The notes under the pieces were generated by a model. It was not told the DNA's origin and searched no databases. It saw only the letters and a program-made list of their open reading frames with translations. 64,000 nt of DNA from Monocercomonoides exilis (taxonomy: Eukaryota > Preaxostyla > Oxymonadida > Polymastigidae), in assembly GCA_001643675.2 (NCBI GenBank), contig LSRY02000015.1:1132001-1196000 (forward strand), read 5' to 3'. Numbering within the stretch: position 1 is the first letter of the stretch; the number at the start of each line of letters is the position of its first letter. Of the stretch, positions 47,001 through 60,858 are shown one piece after another. The position numbers and the translations under genes were made by a program.

Positions 47001-50000
47001 GTGCAGAGGCTAATGAAAATGCAGTTGAGGAAGACGAAGAAGGAGATGATGAAGGAGATGATGAATGATGTTTTCCAGAAATTGTCTGAGGAGCACAAAA
47101 TGCCACGTTTGAACTGGAAAAGGAAGGTTGAGGTGAAAGTGTTGCATTTGTGGCTGAGAAAGGCTGAGGAGACAAAGAAGCAGGAGATGAAGGCGTTGAT
47201 GTTGCTCTTTGAGGAGACGAAAAGGAGTTTGAAGGAGACAAAGAAGCTTTTCTTTTGGACGTAGGCGAAGGTGATGGAGAAGTGGCAGACGGAGAAGCAG
47301 AAAATGGAGCAGAGGAGCCTTTCTTGTTTTGTTCCTTTTGCATGTCTGAGGAAGATGTAGTCGAAGCAGATTGAGATGATGACGATGACGTTGACGAAGT
47401 GCTGGAAGATGTATCGTGCTGAGACAAGTTCGGCAAGTCCATTGAAGAAATAAGCGGAAATGGAAACACATTAGCACGTCCGGTTTGCCTGGAACTGACA
47501 GAAAACGGGAGTTCTTCGATTGCGCGATATGAAGACGGAGATGAAAGTGCACAGTAAGTCGGCGTGGATGCAATGGAAGAAGGAGAAGTCAGCAGGGTTT
47601 TGACTGAAGTGAACGGAGATGGAGACAAAAATGATGGCTGCGAAGGTGAAACATCGTAGTGCTTCTGACTCAAAGAGCGCCTCAAGCGAGTGAAGTGGGT
47701 TGGCTGTGAAGAATGGCCTGGATAAAAATTATCAGAAAGGTTGCCTGCTTTTGACAAGCAAGACTCTTTCAGAAATGATGAATGATACAAATGTGATGTT
47801 TCTGACAAATCGAAGTGGAGTGGTGTGAAGGCGGAAAGTGAAGACAGTGAACGAAGAGAAGCGGAAATGTGTGAAAAGATCAGTTTTTGAGGCAGTTGAG
47901 GATCAGCTTTCCTTTCAGAGGATTCAACAGGCAGGATGAAAGAAGAGGATGTTGGTGTTTGAACAAGGTACCTGAAAGCAGGGGATGAAGTGAACGAAAT
48001 TAAAACATCTGTGTTTGGAGGTGTCTGAATGCGTGAAATGTGAAGCGTTTGAAGTGCAGCTGAGGTTAATGGCTTGTTCACCAAATAAATTGACTCGTTT
48101 AGCTCTTTTGCTTTTGAAAGATCTGCACGTAAAGGCAATAAATCAGGCATATTTCTGTTATTGCTGGCTTTTCTGCTGAAAGCAACGCAACTCGAGCAAA
48201 ACAGGTCTGCTCCAAGTTTCGCTCTGTTTCTCAGTGACAAATGTGGCTGATGCATTTGATACTGAAGATGCAAGTCTGTTTGTGTGATGCTCAGAATGCC
48301 CAGAATGTTGTTGAATGATGCCATCAACTGAAGTGCTTCTTCTCCACAAGCAGACAAGCTGCGCATCATGTCAATTCCATTGAAATTGCTTCCATTCCCA
48401 TTGATTAACATTGAAGGTGAAGATGACGACGTTGACGAATGAGAAGCTGGAGATGAAGGTGTTACCAATGAAGGCGATGCATAAGCAGTATTGTTGTATC
48501 CAACTTCTCCTAACATCAGCTTTTGTGCCAGCGCCTGCAGCTCGCCCAGCCACCACTGTGATGTTCCTTTCATTCCACTCACAATACTCTTTCCGCTCAG
48601 CTGTGAAAGAAAATCAAGTTCGTGTGACTGACGCAAAATTGCATAGCAGCGCAGCAGATAAACAGACGAAGGTGTTGTTGAAAGTGCAATGGAAGGTGAC
48701 GAGGAATGTTGCGACAGTTCGTTCGCCTGCTTCAGAGCTCTTCTTGCTGCAGATGAAAAATGTGGTGTTTTCAGCTGTTTGAACTGATTTTGTGGAAACA
48801 GAGATGACAAATTGTGGGAGCGAGTTTTCAGTCGTTGTGAAAGTGTAGTGATAAGCGGACGAGATAGAGGAAGATTTGTTTCAATGCGAAACGGAAGAGA
48901 AGAAGGGCGATTTTGAGAGAGAATTGGCTTAGCAGAATGAGACATTTTGATAATAACAGAAGAGGAGGTGGAGGAGGAAGGCAATAAAGAAGAAGCATTT
49001 GATTTGTTCAGCTTGATTGAATAAGAAAATGAATTTCCATTTTCTTTCTTTGTGCTTGCTGTATCGCATTTCTCTATGAATGAGCTTGCAATCGTTGAAT
49101 TCAACACCTTTTTGCCTTCAACATTCTGTTTGTTTTCTGCTTCCATTTGAACTCTCTTTTGTTCATCTGCAAACAACTGAAGCATCTGCATCGACGGTGC
49201 ATGCCTTGCTACTGCTGCCACATCCCGTGCAAAGGCAGCGACTTCTCTTTCGACACCAAGCAGCTGGTTGTTGTAATCATCACCCAAGTTCAAAAGGATC
49301 GTACGACAGAACTCGTGATAGAGAGAATTAATTAGCATTTTCTGTGCATTCAGTTCAGCTGCTGCTTCTTCTTCCTCTTCCAACAAAGAATCATCCTCTA
49401 CTTCATCAATTTCATTTTCTTCGTAACTTTCGACATTGTTTTGCGTGATATATGGATAGTTTGGATTGATAGGTTGCATCCTTCCATCGATAGCAAAAGG
49501 AGAATAAGGCACACTTGAACCAGAAAGCTGGGGAGTGGCTGTGTGATCTTCACCACGTGAAAAAGGTGAATTCAAGGCAAACTGTCCAGATCGTTGAGAA
49601 CTCATAGAAGGTGAAGAAGACGATGAAGCAAAAGAAGGCGATTTAACAGAAGAAGAAGAAGAAGCCAAACTCATGGCAGACGGGAAAGAAGAGGATGAAG
49701 TGTATTGATAGCTCTGTGAAGGCTGTGGCGAGGAAAGTGCATTCAATGGAATAGGAGAAGTGAACGTGAAAGGTTGGCTGTGCATATTTGACAGAGAAGG
49801 TGAATGAGTTGATGTTTGAGGAGGGGTCGAGGAGTATAATGAGTTTCGAAGTGCAATTCCTCTGTTGAAAATGACTGGAAAACCCAAGCGAAACATCTTG
49901 GCCAGTGAATAAAAATACCATTCAACACGATCATATCGCCTTGCGATGCACTTGTTCCCATTCTCAAATATATCAAATTCTTCGGAAGATGATTCATTTC

Positions 50001-53000
50001 CATTGTTAGCCAATGGCTCCTTTTGATCTTTTGATGAAGAATTTTTCTTTTGCATCTTGCTTGATTGAATATCTGATGTTTCTGAACTATATTCGCTTAT
50101 TGTATTTTCATCGCTCTCTTCTTCCTCATCCTCTTCTTCTTCATCTGTGTTCATTTGAGGTTTACGCAAATTTGTATGATTTTCACTTTCATTTTCGTTT
50201 TCATTCTCTTTCTCATAACCTGATTCACTTGAGTCAGAATAATTATGTTCCTTTCTCATCTTTCTTGTCAATCGGAAGGCTTCAGCAGGAGAAACCTCAT
50301 TTCCATTCAAATGTGTTTCATCAAAGAGAAGAGAATGTCTTATTGTTGAAGTTGCTTCATCATCCACAAGATTGCCATGCTCATCTAACGACATATGAAG
50401 CTGACCAAGAGAAGGAAAAGGAATAGAAAGCAGAACGAGTGCAGGATTGAAAATGGAACGAACGCTTGAAATATTTTGCTTTTTAATGCTTTTTTCTGAT
50501 TTATTGAAAGTTTTGTCTTTTATTTCATTCCTTTTAGAACTGTTAGCTTCGTCGTGTTCTTCAGTCTTTTCATTGTGAATATCTTTTTTTTCAGTCAATT
50601 CCTGTTTGGCCTGCAGAGTTTGAGGAAGATTTGCTTTTTGTTCATCAGAAGTCACAACTGTCTGAGTATTGACTGTCGATTCAGATGAAGAAATATTTGT
50701 GGGTGATGTATCCAATTGCTTGGTATCAATCTTTACTGAAGAATGATCTTTTGTTAATTCAGAAATGTTGTTATTCTCTTTCACATCAAAACATTCTGTG
50801 TTTTTTATTGCAACCTTTTCACTTGATTCTGTTTGCTTTGAACGCAAATCAGATAAATCCTTCGTCTTGTTTTTCGTTTGTGTGACAGACTTTGCTGAGG
50901 CACTATCTTTCTTTGAGCTGAAAAGCCATTCAGAATCTTCAAGTGACGTTGGAGTCAAAAACGGAAGAGTTTTATCAGGCAATGGATCGAATGGAATGTT
51001 CAGAGGAGATAAAGGCGGTAAGAGCAACTGTGTTGTTGTTAGTGATTCTGTGTCATTGCTTTCTTTTTCAGTTTGTATCTGTTGGCTTTGAGTGCTTTCT
51101 GTGTCTTCCTTCATCTGAATGCTTGAGTTTTCATTGTTTTCCTCTTTTTCCATTTCTTTTTCATTTTCCTTCTTCTCATCAAAACTGGTTCTTTCTTCAG
51201 CTTCATCTGAAAAGCTCACATTTTCATCTGTTTTTGTGAAGCGTAGAGGAGGCGACACAACAAAAGGACGGCATCTAACATCTGACAGAACATCAATTGA
51301 ACGAGAAAGTGTGCGAAGAAGAGAAGAAAGTGAGGAAAGAAGTGCAAAAAGTGGAGGAGTGAGAAACAGCGGAAGAGAAGGAGAAGTTGGATTCGAGTCA
51401 AAAATGTGAGAATCGCCCTCTGAATCAAAAGATGAACAAAAATCGGAGTTTGTATTTGGTGAAGCTGAATGTTGGCTTTCAAATTTCTTTTTCTTCTGCA
51501 AATACATTCTGTCTTTAAAGAACCAACGAAGAACAACATCAGCAACATAACAGAACGAAGAGATTTCAGATGCTAAAACAGCCAATGGTGAAGTTGTTTG
51601 CTCACAGGAATAAGCTGTTGTGAGCAGATTTGAACTAATTGGTCCATTTGAACTTAACATAGAAGGATTATTTATTTGATTTGCAGAAGAAGATGAAGAC
51701 AATGCTGAACTCTCCAGTTTTGCCTTGAATGGCATTGATCCAAAAACAGACGGAGAAATCGGTGAAAGCGAGCGTGAATGTCCGCTACATGGAAGATTGC
51801 CGAAGCTAAACGTTGGATTGCCCTGAGGAGGAGGTGAAGGCGGCACGCCCAGGTCCACTTGATAGCTGCCAGCATTCGCTGGGAACGAAGACTGAATTCC
51901 AAATGGCGAGTTCTTCAGCAAAGAGTCAAGCCCATCCAGCATCAGTTTCTTGTTCTGCTTCTCTTCTTCCTCTTTCTTCTTCATCAGCCTCCGATTTTTC
52001 TCGGCCTGTGTTGATTTGCGCCTCGCTGGTGTAAATCGCCTTGCTCTTCGCTTCCACACTGTCCTAACCTGCGGATTTCTGTTCTTTGCTGTTTGAATCT
52101 TTTTCAGCTTCTTCTCTTCCTCTTTCCTCTTTGCCTCTTCCGCTTTCACCAACCTCAGCCCTTTCTCTTCCCACACATGCAACATCAGCTCCATTGCTAA
52201 GCGGAATGCAACACTTGGCAATGAGCATTCACTTATGTATGGAATATAATATTCACTGTGATGAGGCTGTGGATGCAGATCAGGTGGAGTGAATCTGTTG
52301 AATGTGTCAGGCAGAGGAAGAGCACCAGAAAGAAAAGCTGATGTGTTTGACGCAATATAAGGGAGAGAGGATGAAGTTGTCTGATCAAATGGAGAAGAGC
52401 TTGATGGGTATTGAAGATTAGAACTTGAATGAAGAGAATTATTTAGTGTGGAGATGACTGTTTCAGTTGAATTCTTATTTGAATAATGAAAAGTTAAAGA
52501 AGAAGAAGAAGAAGCAAATGGAAGATGCGAAATCACACAAGTTGACGGAGCAGCCGGACTTGGTGGTGGGACCAGCAGCTGTTTATGAGCTTCTGACTGA
52601 ATTGGCGCTAAAATGGGTCTTAGCGGAGGCAGATAAAACAGCGACAATCGCTTCATTGAGCTGTTCAGCTGGTAAAGAAACAGAAGAAGCAGAGGAGCAG
52701 AAACGGTGGGTTTCAAGCGCTGCCTGTCTTTCTCTGACTTCTTTCTGTGTGATTGTGACGATAAGCCATTACCATGATGCCCATGAGGCGTCAGCACAGA
52801 TCCCGATGAGTTGTCATTTTTGTATCGCTTCTCTTCACTTTTCTCATTCTCATTCTCGTTTTCCTTCAAATTCCAGAATTCTCCGTAATTTTCGTTTGGC
52901 TTTTCCAGAATAGCTCTCATTGCCTCGTCACTCTCCAGTTCTCTCCCTCTCTCTCGTTCTCTTTCCTTCTCTTTCTCCCCTTTGAGGATTTGCACCCAAT

Positions 53001-56000
53001 CAAGCCCACTCAAAATGCGCAGATCTGTAAGCGCCACAACCGCCTGCCGCATTCTGTGCACCACACGAGGAAGCGAATACAGTGACTCGACACGTAAAAG
53101 CCGGCAGAACTCGTCAAAAAGTGTGGTTGTGGCGATGGAGGATGTTTGCTGTGAGGAGGAGATGACAGAAAAAGAAGGAGAAGACAAAGAAGAGGAGGAG
53201 CTGTTGTATGAGGGAGGAGGAGTGGAAACAGGAGGAGGGATCTGATATGACGAGGCTGAAGAGGAGGTCAATGAGGAAGAAGAAGACGAAACGTACGAAT
53301 TAGCTGGATGATGCGATGATGTCATAAAAGCAATTTGCATAGAGCCAAACAACTGGTGAATGGTTTTCCAGCTAAGTGGCGTGAAAGAGCGCTTCATCTG
53401 TTGAATGCACAGATTGCACAGCGATTGCGCAACATTCTGGAAGAAGCGGATGAAATGTGAATCCATTCTGGTATCTCCCAAAGATGCAGCTGATGAAGAA
53501 GAATTTGAAGAGAAAGATGTTCGAGACGAAGGCGAAAGGTTGTATCTGCTGCTGCTCCTCTGCTTTCTGACTGCTGTTGGTTTGAATAGTTTGTTTGCCA
53601 CTCTCAAAGAACGACCGTTGGCTGGAGCAGACGGAGACGCAAAGCGCAGCCTCCGCTTTGCCGGGAAAGAAGGAGAGGAGAAAAGACGAGGCGAGGTGAA
53701 AGAAGTTTGGGATTGGCGAGAAGGAGAGAGAATGGGAGAGAAAGGAGAAAAAGGAGAAGTTGAGTGGCGAGTAGCACGTGGAGTGCTGATTGGTGTGCTG
53801 CTTTGAGACATTGCTTCTGGTGTGACTGAGCCATCAAATGAAGCAGAGGACGCAAGGCGATTGTTCGTTGGAGTGGTTTTGAAGTTCATTGAACTGTTTC
53901 GCCTGATCACGTTGTTTTGTTGTTTGTTCATTTGATCTTCTGTTTCTGACTCAGAATCCAGCCATTTCGTATCATCAACATCAATTTCTCCTTCTCCTTC
54001 TTCTCCTTCTTCTCTTCCATTTCCCTCTCCAATCTGTTCTTCGACAGGTGGGAAAGATGCTTCATTCTCTTCTAAGTCGAATTCAGGTGAAAAAAATGGA
54101 CTTTCCGTTTTAGACTTTCGATTTCTTTTGTTCAAAGGAGTCTTCCTTCTGCTTTTGCTTCTGTTGAATGATGGGGTTGAGTGATTGCTCGCAGAATAAC
54201 CCTTTCGCCTTCTGCTATAATTATTGTTATACATTCTGTCATTTCCATTAAAAGAGTTGTTATCATCATAATCATCATCATCATACCCAAATTCACCTTC
54301 ATCTTCTTTCTCATCATATCTCCCCATCCCCCTATCATCTTCATTCTTATAACCAGCACCTTTTTTGCTCCCATTCTCCATCAGCATCTTCTTCCTGTGT
54401 GCGAATTCTTCATTCATCACCCTGATTTTGTTCGAAAGCGGCGCCAGAACATCCAAAATTGAGTTGATGCGCGACACAACCACGTCAATCTCAGACAGCT
54501 CGTTCTCTTCTCTTATCTGCGCCTCTTCAAATATCATCTTCTCTGACAGCTTGAACCCTCCTTCGTTTCCCGAGCGCACTGAAATAAGCCACGCATTCAG
54601 CAGGAAAAAGCCATCGGGATCGGAATTGGGGAAAGATAAAGGTAAAGATGAAGTGGATAAGAGAGAGAGATTATGAGAGGTGGACAAGTAATTGTGTGAT
54701 TCTAAGGCTGAGACAATGAAAGAGGCAGAAAGAGAGTTCAAATGAGAAGAACACGAAATTTGCGAATTGGAAGTGCTGTTTGAATTGCTTAACAGAGAAA
54801 ATGGAGTTGAGCGCTTTCGAGAAATTTTCGGTGAAAAAAGAGTAGTTGATAGGCGATTCTTTGAAGAAGAAGAAGAAGAAGGCAAAGCAGACGTTCCAAT
54901 CCAAACGTGTGATGCTGAATGCAACACAGCTGGATACAAGAAAGGATGAGGCAGCATTCGCAGTGAGGGAATTTTTGGTGGATTGTGCGAGTTTTCAGCA
55001 GCCAAACGATAAGAAGGACCAAAAAGAGTCAAGTTTGAAGAGAGAATTGTTGGCGGAGGAAAAGGTGTGGCTGAAGGGTAAGGGCGGAGTGGAGGCAGAT
55101 GAAGTGGTAAGGTTGGATGAAGTTGATGAAAGAAGCTATGTGCAACGAGAGAGAAAAGCGGGGTTGGACGATTTGATGAAGGAAGGAAGGTGAAAAATGC
55201 AGTGAAATCCTGCAAAACTGATGGAGAAGAAGACGAGCGGCATTTCTTGGCTGCAAGAAAAGCGTATGCATTGGGTCTTTGTGAGTCTTCCAGAGATTGT
55301 TTTTCTTGATCCGCAGAGTTTGCAGAAGAAGGAGAAGGAGAAGGAGAATTGGAAGAAGCAACAGAAGCAGAAGGCGCCAGTGAAGACGGAGATTTGGCTG
55401 TTTGCTCGCTGTCAGACAGAACAGAAGGAGAGGAAGATCTCGAAGAAGAAGCAGAAGCATGAGCCGAAGAGCTCAATGAACGCTTGTGATGAGAATGAGA
55501 CGAGGAGGAGGAAACAATCGAAGCAGAAGAAATTGAAGAAGCAGAAGAAACAGAAGATGGAGCTGAAGAAAGAGGAGAAACTTTAGTTGAATCTGATTTG
55601 TCAGCTTGTGATGACACATTGAAATATTGGTGCTGCTGCAGAAAAACATACTGCTGATACACAGCAAGTGCTCGTGCAGCATCGCTGGAGGAGATAAAAG
55701 AAGGAATTGTGCGCTTTTTGTGCTTACGTTTTTGTTTTTGTGTTTGTATTTGTTTTTGATTGTCATCTGATTTGTGTGAAGAATTCACTGCTGATTGTTG
55801 ATCTTTGCTTGTTAATGAATTATCATTGAGCAATTGAGCATTTTGAACATTTTTTTCGATCTTTTCTTTTGTTTCAATAGAAGTATTGTCAATTTCCTTG
55901 TTTTGTAAATCCAAAGCAGCCGATTCAACACCCAATTGCACGGGAGATGACTCCACAGAAGGCGGAATGGCCTCTTCAGAAACAGGCAGCTTAGAAGAAT

Positions 56001-59000
56001 GCGACAAAAACGAAGGGAGGGCAAAGGGTGTTGTTTTGAGTGGAGATTGAGCAGTGGCTGATGGTTGTGAATCATTTGGCGAATGTTCAAGATCCAATGA
56101 AAGAACTGAATTGCTTTCGGCTTTTGCCTCAAATGAAGTCAAATCTTCTTTCATTTTCTGTTTTTCGATGTTAGTTTTTTCTTCCTTTTCTGAAAGAACA
56201 GAATTTCTTTCAAACAATTTTGATGCTTCCAAATGAAGAAATGAAATCAGTTTGATAGCTGCACCGAATCCTTGGCTTTTCATGTATTGCTTCTCCACAT
56301 CAGTATATTCACGTGTTGAGATCAATGACGAAATTGAATTTTTTTGTGACAGAGAAACTGAGTTATTATCATATGTTCCATTTTTCTGGTGTTCAGTTCT
56401 TTCATTATATGACGCAATTGATGATGAAGAGAGAGGAAGGTGGAGGAGCGGAACAATCGCGTTTAGCACTTTGTCTTCTCTTTCCTTTCGAGTGGCGTGG
56501 AAGTCTTCAATAATTGAGGTCATTTCTGCTTCAGTGAATGAAATAGGTAAATTGTACTTCGATTGATCAGAAGCTTCGTTTTGAGGGTAATTAAATGACT
56601 TCGAATAAGAAGAAGACGGATCATTCAATTTTGATGAAGACTTATTTGAATTAAGTGTGCTTGCCGATTGATCAGAGCCCATTGAAGAGGAATAATAATC
56701 AGGTTGCCCAGAACTCCTCATCCATCTCCCGTCTTTTCTGTTTTCAAAGGCAATTTCTTCATTCGAAGTCTGTTCATCGCTTTCGCCATTTCTCATTTTT
56801 GGCTCTTTTCCTTCTTTTTGTTCTTTTTGTTCTTTTTGCTTCATTCTCTCGCACATCATCTGGCTCAGCTTCATCCACTCACATTCAGCTGTGCAGAACT
56901 CAAATAAACGAAAAGTCAATGAGAAAAAAGAGGCAGAAGGAAGAAGTCCCTTTATGGTTGTGTTGAGAAGAGCATATTCTTCAGTGGCTTCGATGTTTGG
57001 CTGTGTGTTGAGGAGAAGAGGGGATGCGACTGAGTAAGGAAGAGAGCTGGACAAAGAGAGGGAGAAAAGCGAAGAAGAAGAAGAAGAAAAGGAGGAGGAA
57101 AATGTTGAAGAAGAAGATGAAGCATTCGATGCCTTTGGGGCTTGTGTGACTGCTTCATCTATTTGTCGTGCTGATTTCAAAGAAGATGAAATGTTATTGC
57201 TTTGTTGAAGTTCATCTGACGAATAATTTTTGATTGTTTTGTTCTCAAAAAACGAAGGAAGTGGAACATAGTCAATGTCAGGCAGAGAAATTTGTGCTTT
57301 TGCAGAATCAAAGTCACATTTAAAATACTCAGAAAAAATAGAATTGCGTGAGTTGCCCTGCTTTTCATTTGATGTTGCTGTTTTAATGTTTTCATGTATT
57401 CTTTCATTTGTTGCTGGTTCATCGATGACATTTCTGCCCATATCATCTTTGAGCTCAGCTTGTGTTTCAGTTTGTTTCAGTTCTTTATCATCACTTATTA
57501 AATTGCTTTGATGTTCTTCATTTTTAGCAAGAATGTTTCTTTCGAACTTTTCTCCATTTGCTTTTCTTCTCTTCTTTTTCCTTTCACCGCGTTCATCTGC
57601 TGTTTTCTTATCAACAATCAACGAAGGCGAAAAGAGCAGAAATGTGCCTTTTGAAGAGTACTGGTCAGCAAATAGTGGAATGCGCGGCTCAAACGGCGAC
57701 TCAGCAAATGATTGGCCGTCCAATGCGAAGAAGGAACGATGTGTTGGTGAATTCAATCTCAATGGTGATTCCTTTCTGGTTGTTGATGGTTTATGTGTTT
57801 GAATAGTTGGTCGAAGAAGAGACGAGTTAGAGAACACCTGTGGAGATTTATTTACAGTTGATTCAAAGTGTGATGACTTCTTCGAAAGTAAAGAAGGATC
57901 AAAAGATATTTCTGATGACAGTGATGACGACGATGATGATGAAAATGAGTCATTGTGAAAACTGTGTGATTTGAGCAGAGGCTGAGGAATTGGAGGAGAA
58001 AACACTGAAGGGCCAAGTGTGTCAGATCCGCTGTTGAGAAAAGAATCCATTTTTTTCTCTGTTTGAAGAGGATTTGAAGGATGAATTTGTTGAGTCAGTT
58101 CGGAAGAGGATGAAATAGAACTGTTATTGCAGTAGATTTGATCATTATGAATCGAAGCATTTCTTGAAAGATGTTTTTCTTTTATTTCATCATCCTGCTC
58201 GCTAAACAGATCATTTTTGAGTTCATTTTCTGATTCGCTGCTTTCAAACTCTATTTCTTCCGAATATTGTTTTTGAAGAGAGCTTCCTGATTTGCGGGAT
58301 GTGTCAGAATCTATTGCTTGTTTTGTGTTTCCTGTTTGAAAAGAGGATGTATATGAAAGAGTTGATGCTCTATGAGGAAACGTACGAGTAAGAGGACTCA
58401 TCATGGCAAATGCAGAGCCCGTAGTTGACTGATGAAATGAGTCTGACAAATCGTTCTGTTGAAGAGACAGAGAATTTACCAAAGGAGAAAACGACGACTC
58501 GGAACTTAATGACAGCTGAGTAAGACCAGATGAGTTAAACAGCAACGAATTCTGTCCTGAGGATGGAGAAAGAGCTGATGATCCCATTGTTTGCATTGCA
58601 TGTCTTGTCATATGGCGAGGTGGTATCGAAGTACCAAAATCCCAGTTTTTTGAATCTGTGTAATTGTCTCCGGTAGAAGAAATGCTTCCATATGCATCCC
58701 TCGTTGAATTATGATCAAGTAATTGCGCAGACGGGTCCAGAAGTTGTGAGGAATGAGCTTGTTCAGCATCAACATAAAGTGTTAACGGGACTTGATGGCG
58801 TACTCTTGATCGCCTTTTGAGTCCAAAATAAGATTTTCTTTTTCGCTTCTTCTTCTTAGCAATTCCATATTCATTTTTAGCTGCGCTATCCTCTTTTAAT
58901 TTTAAACTGACTTCTTTATCAGGAAAAAATGAACCATCAATATTATTCTGAGTTTTTTTGTTATCAGGTTGACTTTCAGTTGCTTCTTCAGAACGAGTTG

Positions 59001-59312
59001 TTCCATCGTCATCGCTAGAATTTTCTGATGATGAACTTTGTTCAGTTCCCGTTTCAGAGAGAACTTTCGGACTGTTGTTTTCATTTTGCTCTCTTGGTTC
59101 TGAAAAAGCTTTAATCAAAGAAAATTCATTCCCAAAAATAAAAATGGATTACAAATATAATAATATGCAGATTCAAGAATAAAAATCGAAAATTTGAGAC
59201 ATAACAACAGACACCAACCTGTATCATCTTTCTCTTGATTCAAAGTCTCTGAAAAAGAAGTTTGGTGCTCTGGTAGAAACGTGTCCAAATATTTTTCATT
59301 AACTTGTGCCAT
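41065..59312 (-). CDS. Giant serine-rich protein with nuclear-type basic clusters (6,045 aa), 2 exons
   Basis: Unrecognised family. Exons are 59312-59219 (ATG, MAQVNEKYLDTFLPEHQTSF) and 59108-41065; the 110 bp intron has donor GTTGGTGT and acceptor ATTAAAG, and the join KDDT-AFSEPREQ is in frame. The protein is dominated by Ser/Pro/Thr-rich disorder. A glutamine-rich block lies about 45.3-45.6 kb, acidic runs lie near 50.1 kb, and several basic clusters (KKKRKRKSYFGLKRRSR, RGRQKGKKKARRSRRW, KKRKGKKRRRTSKLSRRKG) look like nuclear localisation signals. Between the linkers are islands of ordered helical sequence: FDEFCRLLRVESLYSLPRVV, LYHEFCRTILLNLGDDYNNQ, VQKLRYVLSSLLDAMKCRGW. There is no signal peptide, membrane helix or catalytic motif. 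A scaffold or transcription/chromatin role is only a guess from composition. An 18 kb exon without a single stop argues strongly for selection. Confidence 0.85.
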
Positions 59313-60273
59313 TGAAATCTGTTCAAAATGGCCTGTGCACTTTTAAAAAGAAATGAAATAAGTTTATTTTGATCTGGACCATATATTTTTTCTTGAAAGA
59401 TGATAAGAGCATTCTACAATGAAAAACAAAACAGTTCTTGTTTGAAATGATTGCATTCAACATGAACTTCAAAATGAAAATTTCATAAGACCGTGAAAAA
59501 ACTTAGACTCGCCTTTACAGCTTATTAAGGCATTTACGATTTCTCTTTCATATTTCATATCAAATCATCAAATAATCTCAACAGACAAAACATTCTCATC
59601 CTAAAAATTCTATCAAGTATAAGCTATTAAACAATTTATGTGCTCAATACATAATGAATCAAAATCAACATTTTGAAGGCTTTACAAGAGAATAAAATTT
59701 GCATAAAAATATATTTTCCACATCTTATGAAATCGAAAAACTTAAAATATCAATATTGGAAATGAAGCTCGAGAAAAATTAAAAATAGAAAAAGGAAAAG
59801 AAAACAAAAAAAGATATCAAATAAAGTGCTGTATTTAACGACTCAAATAATCAAGAGTAATTTTTACTCCATCAACTCTGAAACTTTACGAAGAAAGATA
59901 TAAAACAAATTTAATCTACAATTCAATAAAAGAATTAAAAATTTAATAGAAACTGCAGGAAAAGAAATGTCACATAAGAAAACTGATCTTTGAAAAAATT
60001 TTCAACAACTTTCAAAAAAAAAATAATATATTATTTTCATTTTACAATGCATCAAACTTTACTAATGTACAATGAATAGCATACAAAATAAAATTAAACA
60101 AAACAAAACAAAACAAAACAGAAATAGAAATAGAAATTGAATTGCAATACAAATAAATCAAACGAAATTCAAAAATTAATAAAAAAAAATAAAAAAAAAT
60201 TAAAAAAAAATTAAAAAAATTTAAAATTATTTCACTCATCGAAACTCCAACCTCTCTTTCAGAAAGTCAAGTC
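59313..60273. other. AT-rich spacer with simple repeats
   Basis: About 960 bp between the stop of the multipass membrane gene and the start of the serine-rich gene, both on the minus strand. It holds a (CAAAA)n run at 60097-60120 and an A-rich tract with scattered T at 60177-60222. No ORF, tRNA-like box or conserved motif was seen. It must include the serine-rich gene's promoter. Confidence 0.5.
60097..60120. repeat. (CAAAA)n microsatellite
   Basis: Five tandem CAAAA units followed by AGAAATAGAAAT in the spacer upstream of the serine-rich gene. Confidence 0.85.
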
Positions 60274-60791
60274 TCAAAAAGAATAAACAGAAACATTGCC
60301 ATTATCTGGCTCATACAGCGGTGTGCTGTACATAGCGATGACCCTGTCAGAGGAAGAGAACGACGAATTTCCTGTGTAAGACGTGCGGGGCAGGCTATTT
60401 CGAGATAAATTTGAGTTGTTTGAAGAAGCGTATGGAGAGGCAAGTGATTGAGAAGAATCAATAGAAATGGATGATCCATCAAGTGATTGAGATGAAGTGT
60501 AGCCAGATGAAGCAAAAGAAGGCGGAAGAGATGAATTGCTTGAAGAAGAAGAAGAGGAGGAAGAAGAAGAAGAAGAAGATGGTGATGATGATGAAAGAAC
60601 AAGAGAAGGTGAAGGTGAAGTGGCTGTGGAGTGAGATGAAAGAGGAGTGAGAAGAGAGTTGCTTTGTGTGTCGTCTGCTAAGGAATACAACTTGACTCTG
60701 TTGAGAAGCATCTGCAGTGTTGGCAGCACAGAAAAGAGAACATAGAGAAATACCACCAATGCTAAACGTTGAAAGAAATTTGAATAAATAA

Positions 60792-60858
<67 letters not shown>

